A stretch of DNA of 64,000 nucleotides from CAWJMF01 sp963843945 (GTDB lineage Bacteria > Vulcanimicrobiota > Vulcanimicrobiia > Vulcanimicrobiales > Vulcanimicrobiaceae), in the NCBI GenBank assembly GCA_963843945.1, contig CAWJMF010000002.1, positions 620,001 to 684,000 on the forward strand. The letters run 5' to 3'. The translations under genes were made by a program, and so were the position numbers. The notes under the pieces are model-generated. The model worked only from the letters and a program-made list of their open reading frames with translations, did no database searches and was not told the DNA's origin. Shown one piece after another: positions 59,264-64,000 of this stretch (within the stretch, counting starts at the first letter, position 1; every line of letters begins with the position of its first letter).

Positions 59264-60147
59264 GTCGAAGCCGGCGCCGGGAGAACGCCGAGCGAAACGG
59301 GCGACGAGACGATCGGCGCGCTTGTGAGCAGCTTCGCCCGCAGGGCGTAGCGGCCCGCGCCGGCAGCGGCGAAACCCGTCCAGAGATCGCTGAAGCTCTT
59401 GGACGCATGCGGCTCAAACGTCAGCGACGTCTCCGACTGAACGAACATCTTCCCGGCGGTCGAATTCCAGACTTCCGTACCGTTGCGAAAGACCACGAAC
59501 GCGATTTGCGCCCCGCTCGCGAAGTTGGCGACAACCGGCTGGCTGCTGCGATTGGCGACGTCGACGCGGACGTGCAAACCCGCCGCATCGACCGAGCCGA
59601 AAGGCGTGAGCCGCAGGGCTTGACCGAGCGAAGGTTGGAGCGCGCCGCCCTCGTCGGACAGCGAAACCTGCGGCGAGGGCGTGGGCGGTTGCGGCACGGC
59701 CGGCTGACGCGGTCCAACGAGAATTTGCGCCAAGTGTCTTTGCCGGTCGATGTGCAGCCGTGCGCCGGCGAGCCGTACGACCACGGTCGTGATGGGGAGA
59801 TAGACCGTGCCGTACTCGCGGAAGGGCGTCCCCGGCAACGCGATCTGCTTGCCGTTCAGACGTGCGCTGGACGCGCCGACGCGAAAGTCGGCGACGGAAT
59901 GCTGGATCGAAAGGCGCACCGCTTCCCCCGAAAAGGTGACGAGGCCGTCGAAGATTCGCGTCGCGCGCGTTACGTCGATGAAGACGACGCCGTTCCGCTC
60001 GAGCGCCGGCGGCGTAGGCGACGGCTCGATGCCGCGGGCGTTCAGCTGCAGCGTGTAGGGCGTGTCCGCGGCCGCCAAGACGGGCGTCGCAACGAACGCG
60101 AACGCGAGAGCGAGCGCGCCGAGAACCGCGGGCGATAAACGTTTCAC
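59260..60147 (-). CDS. Secreted stalk-domain and BsuPI-domain protein
   Basis: This 295-residue exported protein has a signal (RLSPAVLGALALAFAFVATPVLAAA). A copper-amine-oxidase-like stalk domain follows (residues of about 35-140: NGVVFIDVTRATRIFDG, GTVYLPITTVVVRLAGARLHID). Pro-rich spacer sequence leads to a BsuPI-type domain (about 175-290: LHVRVDVANRSSQPVVANFASGAQIAFVVFRNGTEVWNS). BsuPI is an intracellular proteinase inhibitor of Bacillus, but exported relatives with stalk domains are of unknown role. A secreted subtilase is also encoded here (9-11 kb). Start GTG 60147. Confidence 0.87.
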   Translation of the reverse strand: MKRLSPAVLGALALAFAFVATPVLAAADTPYTLQLNARGIEPSPTPPALERNGVVFIDVTRATRIFDGLVTFSGEAVRLSIQHSVADFRVGASSARLNGKQIALPGTPFREYGTVYLPITTVVVRLAGARLHIDRQRHLAQILVGPRQPAVPQPPTPSPQVSLSDEGGALQPSLGQALRLTPFGSVDAAGLHVRVDVANRSSQPVVANFASGAQIAFVVFRNGTEVWNSTAGKMFVQSETSLTFEPHASKSFSDLWTGFAAAGAGRYALRAKLLTSAPIVSSPVSLGVLPAPAST

Positions 60148-60160
60148 CCGAGGGTCTTCT

Positions 60161-60796
60161 CTAGGCGGCTCCTATCATCTCCTTCGTGTGCCATGCGATG
60201 TTCTGCGCGCGGTCCCCGACGCGCTCCATATTGGTCAACACGAAGAGCATGATCGTGCCCGCGCGCACGATGCCTGGATCGGCCTGCATCTCTTGCTGCA
60301 GCGCGTCGATGCCGCGATGGTAGAGGTTGTCCACTTCGTCGTCTTGGTCGATGACGGCGTCGGCGGTTTTCTCGTCGCCCTCGGTGTAGGCGCGCATCGC
60401 CTCGCGCAACATTTCGATTGCGATCGCCGCGATGCGTCCGATCTCGACGCGCGCCGGCCGGATCGCAACGTCGAAGAGTTTGATCGAGTTCTTCGAGATC
60501 TCCACGGCGTAGTCGCCGATGCGTTCGAGGTCGGTGACGATCTGCAGCATGGCCGAAACCTGACGCAGCTCGCCCGCAACCGGCTGCTGGCGCCAAATGA
60601 TCTCGATACACGACGCTTCGACCTTGCGGCGCAGGGAGTCGACGTCGTCGTCGCCGGCGATGACGCGCGCGGCGAGGGTCGTGTCGCGCTTCTCCAGAGA
60701 GTTCACGGAAGCCAACAGCGCGTCGCCGACGAGTGCGCCGAGGCGCACGACGTCGAGTCGCGCTTGCTCGAGGGCTTCATGGTAGGCTGCCCGCAT
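60161..60796 (-). CDS. phoU: Phosphate-specific transport regulator PhoU
   Basis: This 211-residue all-helical protein has two PhoU repeats. Each carries the metal-binding (E/D)xxxD pattern, in LQIVTDLERIGDYAVEISKN and FVLTNMERVGDRAQNIAWHT. It represses the PhoR-PhoB system by interacting with Pst. ATG 60796 is chosen; a longer frame to 60862 exists. An extended -10 promoter lies about 55 bases upstream. No pst genes are in this window. Confidence 0.93.
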   Translation of the reverse strand: MRAAYHEALEQARLDVVRLGALVGDALLASVNSLEKRDTTLAARVIAGDDDVDSLRRKVEASCIEIIWRQQPVAGELRQVSAMLQIVTDLERIGDYAVEISKNSIKLFDVAIRPARVEIGRIAAIAIEMLREAMRAYTEGDEKTADAVIDQDDEVDNLYHRGIDALQQEMQADPGIVRAGTIMLFVLTNMERVGDRAQNIAWHTKEMIGAA

Positions 60797-60850
60797 CTGG
60801 TTTTCTCGCTCCCATTCCGGCCGGCCGCACGTTCTGCGGCAATCTTCCTC

Positions 60851-60859
60851 AGTATAACA
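60851..60859 (-). promoter_or_regulatory. Extended -10 promoter for phoU
   Basis: TGT-TATACT at 60859-60851 on the minus strand matches the extended -10 pattern also seen before rpsB. The leader would be about 50 bases. No good -35 was found, as expected for extended -10 promoters. Confidence 0.55.
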
Positions 60860-60901
60860 CAAGGCGAGGGACGATGAAGCGCTGCCAGGAAACTCGCCCG
60901 C

Positions 60902-61690
60902 GTGAACGCTTACGAAACGATCGAGCTGGAGCGCGAGGGTGCCGTCGCACTGCTGCGCCTGAATCGGCCCAAAGTCCTTAATGCGCTTAACGTCTTAATG
61001 GTTCGCGAACTGCATGCCGCGCTTGCGGGGCTCGAGGCGGATCCTGCGGTGCGCGCCGTCATCCTGACGGGCGCCGGCGACCGCGCCTTTGCGGCCGGCG
61101 CCGATATCGCCGAGTTGAACGCGCTTGCGAATCCGATCGAGGCTCACGAGTTCATCCGCTTCGGACAACGGGTGACGCTGCAGATGGAGCGGGCTCGCTT
61201 CCCGATCGTCGCGGCCGTCAACGGCTTCGCTCTCGGGGGCGGCTGCGAACTGGCGATGGCCTGCGACATTCGCATCGCCAGCGAGACGGCGAAGTTCGGC
61301 CAACCCGAGGTCAATTTGGGCTTGATGCCCGGCTATGGCGGAACGCAGCGCACCACTCGGCTCATCGGCCGAGGCATGGCGATGTACCTGTGCCTGACAG
61401 GCGAGCCGATAAGCGCGGCCGACGCCTTGCGGGCCGGGCTGGTCGAGAAGGTCGTCCCCGCCGAAGGCCTTTTAACGGAAGCCAAGCGTGTCGCCGGCCT
61501 CATCGCGGAGAAAGCACCGCTCGCGATCGCTGCCACGAAGCGGACCATCGAGGGCGGAGCCGCCCTGCCGCTCGCGAGCGCCCTCGAACTCGAAGCGCTC
61601 GCCTTCGCCTCGCTCATCGGGACGGACGACTTCGAAGAAGGCACCAAGGCCTTCCTCGAAAAGCGCCGGCCTGCGTTCGGCGGTCGCTAA
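60902..61690 (+). CDS. Enoyl-CoA hydratase/isomerase family protein
   Basis: This 262-residue crotonase-fold enzyme has the oxyanion-hole segments AFAAGADIAELN and NGFALGGGCELAMACDIRIAS. The catalytic Glu candidates are in GGGCELAM and KFGQPEVNLGLMPGYGGTQRTTRLIG. Two Glu in those positions support a hydratase. Start GTG 60902 follows CAGGAAAC. It would act in fatty acid or amino acid breakdown. A Crp-type regulator follows 68 bases downstream. Confidence 0.93.
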   Translation: MNAYETIELEREGAVALLRLNRPKVLNALNVLMVRELHAALAGLEADPAVRAVILTGAGDRAFAAGADIAELNALANPIEAHEFIRFGQRVTLQMERARFPIVAAVNGFALGGGCELAMACDIRIASETAKFGQPEVNLGLMPGYGGTQRTTRLIGRGMAMYLCLTGEPISAADALRAGLVEKVVPAEGLLTEAKRVAGLIAEKAPLAIAATKRTIEGGAALPLASALELEALAFASLIGTDDFEEGTKAFLEKRRPAFGGR

Positions 61691-61758
61691 ACCCGCAACG
61701 CCGCCGGGCCGCTTTCTGGGGAAGGCCGCAGCCGCCTTGCTTGCCAAATGGGGTGCCG

Positions 61759-62706
61759 ATGGCGACCCAACGCGCTCCGTCGATCGTCCTCGACAGCCGG
61801 ACGCTTCCTACCACCAATCGGAACGTGCTGATCCTCGAAGCGTTCGATCGCCTTCCCGTGGGCGGGATCCTCGAACTTCCCGAAGAGACCGACCCGCGCG
61901 CGCTGCGCAACGAGTTCCTTCAGCAGCGCGCCGGACGCTTCTCCTGGGAAGCGCGCAACTTCGGGTCGGGCCGCTGGGCCATCCGCATCGAGCGCGTCGA
62001 CGAGCAAGCCGATAACGCAACCTTCCTCTCGCACTCGACGCCTTTCTCGAACGCCAAAGCGACGACGATCCGCGAACTCGCCGCGACCGTCAGCGAGCGC
62101 AGTTACAAGCAGGGCGAAACGATCTTCGACGAAGGCGAGATGTGGCCGTATCTCGGTTTCGTGCGCACCGGAAAGGTCGTCCTGACGCTGCTCTCGCCTG
62201 ACGGCAAGACCCATTCGCTGGGCGAGCGTCTGGCGCAGGACGCGCTCAACGAATCGGGCACGTTCGACGGCGGCGGCTCGACGACGCGCGCCGAGGCGCT
62301 CACCGACTGCGCGCTCGTGCTGCTGCCGCAAGAGGCGGTCATGCACGCTTGCCGCAACGATGCCGAACTTGCGATCGGCTTCCTCACCGAGGCTTCGCAA
62401 GCGCGCCGCCGCTCGATCGACACGATCGCCGACCTCGCCTTCGCCCACGTGCTGCAGCGCGTCGCGAAGTTTCTGCTCTCCTACGCGCCGGCGACGACCG
62501 GCATGGCGCGCGGACTCTCCGGCGTCGAAAACCTCTCGCAGGCGCAGATCGCCGCAGCCGCCGGCACCGTTCGCGACATGGCGGCGCGCGCGCTGCTTCG
62601 CCTCAAGAACTCGGGCGCAGTCGAACTCGATCGCGGGCGCGTGCGAGCGCTCGAGCGCGAACGCCTCGAAGCGTTCGCCCATGGAGTCCAGGCGCCGCCG
62701 GTTTAG
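61759..62706 (+). CDS. DUF2249-Crp/Fnr fusion transcriptional regulator
   Basis: This 315-residue protein has an N-terminal DUF2249-like domain (LDSRTLPTTNRNVLILEAFDRLPVGGILELPEETDPRALRNEF, residues of about 10-80). A cyclic-nucleotide-type effector domain follows (YKQGETIFDEGEMWPYLGFVRTGKVVLT, about 110-230), then a Crp-type helix-turn-helix (LSQAQIAAAAGTVRDMAARALLRLKNSGAVEL, about 250-300). No Cys cluster like FNR is present. DUF2249 elsewhere accompanies hemerythrin and nitrogen-oxide proteins, so the signal may be redox or NO related. ATG 61759 is chosen for the start of the first domain. Confidence 0.88.
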   Translation: MATQRAPSIVLDSRTLPTTNRNVLILEAFDRLPVGGILELPEETDPRALRNEFLQQRAGRFSWEARNFGSGRWAIRIERVDEQADNATFLSHSTPFSNAKATTIRELAATVSERSYKQGETIFDEGEMWPYLGFVRTGKVVLTLLSPDGKTHSLGERLAQDALNESGTFDGGGSTTRAEALTDCALVLLPQEAVMHACRNDAELAIGFLTEASQARRRSIDTIADLAFAHVLQRVAKFLLSYAPATTGMARGLSGVENLSQAQIAAAAGTVRDMAARALLRLKNSGAVELDRGRVRALERERLEAFAHGVQAPPV

Positions 62707-62712
62707 CGGCCC

Positions 62713-63276
62713 CTACTTGACGACCTCGACCGACTCCAGTTCGGAGGTCTCGCTGGCCGCATCGAAGGCCACGCGCTTGCTCTTGGCCGCGGCATCCGCG
62801 AGCGGGCCGCTGCCGGTCGCGGCGACGGCGGCTTCGGCGCGCGGCACGAGCGCCTCTTGGCCCTTCTTCACCGAACCAAGCGCGGTCGACAGGCGCATTT
62901 CAAGGTCGGCTAAGACCTGCCCGGCGTACGCATCGGCGCCCTGACGGATCTTGCGCGCCTTTTCTTCAGCCTCGCGCAGGACGACTTCGGCGGTGGCGCG
63001 CGCTTGCCGCACGACGTCGGTTTGATCGATCAGCTGCGCCTGCGCGGTCGCGGCCTCACTGACGATTTGCTGCGCCTTCTCCTGGGCGTCGCGAATCACG
63101 CGCTCCTTGTTCGTCGCGATGACTTTGGCGCGCCCGACCTCTTCCGGCAGCGTCGAACGCATCTTCTCGATGTATTCGAGCAGCCGTTCCTCGCTCAAGA
63201 TGCGGTGGCCGAGCGGCAGCCAGGTGCCCTCGCGGACGTATCCTTCGAGTTTATCGATGACGCGATAGATCGACAA
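62713..63276 (-). CDS. Coiled-coil protein adjacent to coaD (DivIVA/AtpF-like)
   Basis: This 187-residue protein has an N-terminal LEGYVREGTWLPLGHRILSEERLLEYIEKMRSTLPEEV segment, then a long charged helix (AKVIATNKERVIRDAQEKAQQIVSEAATAQAQLIDQTD) to about residue 130. The tail is Ala/Ser-rich and acidic. Proteins with this layout lie next to coaD in many Firmicutes-like genomes and are annotated as ATP-synthase-b-like or DivIVA-like; their role is unknown. It starts three bases after the coaD stop. Confidence 0.85.
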   Translation of the reverse strand: MSIYRVIDKLEGYVREGTWLPLGHRILSEERLLEYIEKMRSTLPEEVGRAKVIATNKERVIRDAQEKAQQIVSEAATAQAQLIDQTDVVRQARATAEVVLREAEEKARKIRQGADAYAGQVLADLEMRLSTALGSVKKGQEALVPRAEAAVAATGSGPLADAAAKSKRVAFDAASETSELESVEVVK

Positions 63277-63279
63277 CGT

Positions 63280-63789
63280 TCATTTCCTCCCGTGAGCGTG
63301 GCGCTTGGCAATCATGTACGACAGAACGACATCCGGCACGTACTTGGTGATGTCGCCGCCTTGCAGGAACACTTCTTTGATGAGACTGGAGCTTACGAAC
63401 GAATACGCCTGATCCGCCATCAGGAACATCGTGTCGACGCCGGAGAGCGAGCGGTTCATGTGAGCGAAGGCCATCTCGCTCTCGAAGTCCGAGACGACTC
63501 GCAGGCCCTTGACGATCACGTCGGCGCGCGCCTCCTTCACGAAGCCGGCCAGCAGCCCCCGAAAGTGCGAGACGCGCACGTTCGGATACGGCGCCGTGCA
63601 GGCGCGCAGCATCTCGTCGCGCTCTTCCAGCGAAAAGAGCGGCCCGCGTTTCTGCGGGTTGACGACGACTGCGACCGTCACCAGCGGAAAGATGGCCGCA
63701 GCGCGATCGATGACGTCGAGATGCCCGTTGGTCGGCGGGTCGAAGGAGCCGGGGTAGATCGCGTGCTTCTGGCTGCTCTGACCGTTCAA
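63280..63789 (-). CDS. coaD: Phosphopantetheine adenylyltransferase
   Basis: This 169-residue CoaD makes dephospho-CoA from 4'-phosphopantetheine. The signature is AIYPGSFDPPTNGHLDVIDRAA (HxGH-type nucleotidyl transferase). Others are KGLRVVSDFESEMAFAHMNRSL and SYSFVSSSLIKEVFLQGGDITKYVP-like substrate residues. Start TTG 63789 overlaps the rsmD stop by four bases (TTGA). Confidence 0.97.
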   Translation of the reverse strand: MNGQSSQKHAIYPGSFDPPTNGHLDVIDRAAAIFPLVTVAVVVNPQKRGPLFSLEERDEMLRACTAPYPNVRVSHFRGLLAGFVKEARADVIVKGLRVVSDFESEMAFAHMNRSLSGVDTMFLMADQAYSFVSSSLIKEVFLQGGDITKYVPDVVLSYMIAKRHAHGRK

Positions 63790-64000
63790 GATTCTACGTT
63801 CAAGAACTGAAGCGTCGCCTCGCCGTAGCGCGCCTCGCGCGCCGTCGCGAAACCCGGGCTAGCGAAGGCCGGCGCCTCGCTGCGATGCTCGTAAACGAGG
63901 ACCGTTTGCGGGTCGATCGCGCCGCGCTGCCGCAGCGTGCCGAAGGTGAGGTGCGGCGGCGGCAGGGCATAAGGCGGGTCGGCGTAGACGAAATCGAAGC
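63786..64000 (-). CDS. rsmD: 16S rRNA (guanine966-N2)-methyltransferase RsmD, partial
   Basis: The visible 71 C-terminal residues contain the catalytic DPPY motif in FDFVYADPPYALPPPHLTFG and end in TLQFLNVES. The rest lies beyond the window. The position beside coaD and the overlapping stop (TTGA) are typical for rsmD. It methylates G966 of 16S rRNA. Confidence 0.88.
   Translation of the reverse strand, partial: FDFVYADPPYALPPPHLTFGTLRQRGAIDPQTVLVYEHRSEAPAFASPGFATAREARYGEATLQFLNVES

Noticed and set aside
57911..59350. Plus-strand frame opposite LarA and the class V aminotransferase
   Set aside because: Arg-rich composition without domains; real genes are on the minus strand.
1..64000. CRISPR arrays, tRNA or rRNA genes, insertion sequences, attachment sites
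   Set aside because: No regular repeat arrays, cloverleaf or rRNA-like stretches, transposase motifs or terminal inverted repeats were seen on reading; a covariance-model search would be the decisive test.

Overview
The window comes from a high-GC bacterium with short spacers, long same-strand operons and many GTG/TTG starts. The isoprenoid, ribosomal and cell-envelope genes are bacterial. A type-3 ProRS, a short EF-Ts, copper-amine-oxidase-type stalk domains in secreted proteins and a BTAD/AAA/TPR regulator suggest an uncultivated lineage such as Eremiobacterota (WPS-2) or a Chloroflexota/Deinococcus-like relative. That placement is an impression from gene content, not a measured one. No rRNA, tRNA, CRISPR array, transposase or phage gene was recognised.

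Layout. 1-2.6 kb: secreted proteins, two of them lipoproteins with Thr/Pro/Ser linkers. 2.6-9.0 kb (+): a fully coupled operon of MetY-like PLP enzyme, CoA-binding protein, LuxE-like acyl ligase (one-base frameshift), LuxC-like acyl-CoA reductase, class III aminotransferase and Gfo/Idh oxidoreductase. 9.0-15.6 kb (-): FAD disulfide reductase, nitrilase-like amidase, NadE, CinA and a secreted subtilase. 15.7-22.7 kb (+): PIG-V-like and PMT/ArnT-like glycosyltransferases around a GtrA protein, then a large BTAD regulator. 22.7-28.1 kb (-): small and secreted proteins, Amj lipid II flippase, M16 peptidase, ProRS. 28.2-30.6 kb (+): cobalamin adenosyltransferase, amino acid permease, Mpo1-like protein. 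30.6-40.3 kb (-): a housekeeping block read as csrA, rpsB, tsf, pyrH, frr, (small genes), uppS, cdsA, dxr, rseP, ispG, stalk-domain protein. 40.3-46.9 kb: ABC exporter, zinc-ribbon membrane protein (+), photolyase, cytochrome c, anti-sigma and ECF sigma, MoaA. 46.9-54.8 kb (-): HAD phosphatase, MoaD, MoaE, hydrolase, ThrE-like exporter, MoeB-rhodanese, secreted protein, QueG, secreted protein. 54.9-56.8 kb (+): small secreted protein and an ATP-grasp-like protein. 56.8-60.8 kb (-): PhoU, stalk/BsuPI protein, class V aminotransferase, LarA-like racemase. 60.9-64 kb: enoyl-CoA hydratase and DUF2249-Crp regulator (+), then RsmD, CoaD and a coiled-coil protein (-).

Working together. The 31-40 kb block combines ribosome components with the MEP pathway (Dxr, IspG), undecaprenyl phosphate (UppS) and phospholipid (CdsA) synthesis. 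Amj and the ABC exporter could supply lipid flipping. MoaA, MoaD, MoaE and MoeB-rhodanese cover much of molybdopterin synthesis.

Two expression patterns stand out. First, about 28 same-strand junctions overlap by exactly four bases (NTGA or NTAR). Besides ATGA, GTGA and TTGA there are CTGA junctions and junctions at TAG/TAA stops. For the class V aminotransferase, the photolyase and CdsA, the conserved N-terminus lies upstream of every ATG/GTG/TTG, so initiation at CTG, GTA or CTA codons placed on the stop codon is the simplest reading. Second, three genes (36803, 54882, 55406) have a -10 box exactly seven bases before ATG, as expected for leaderless mRNAs.
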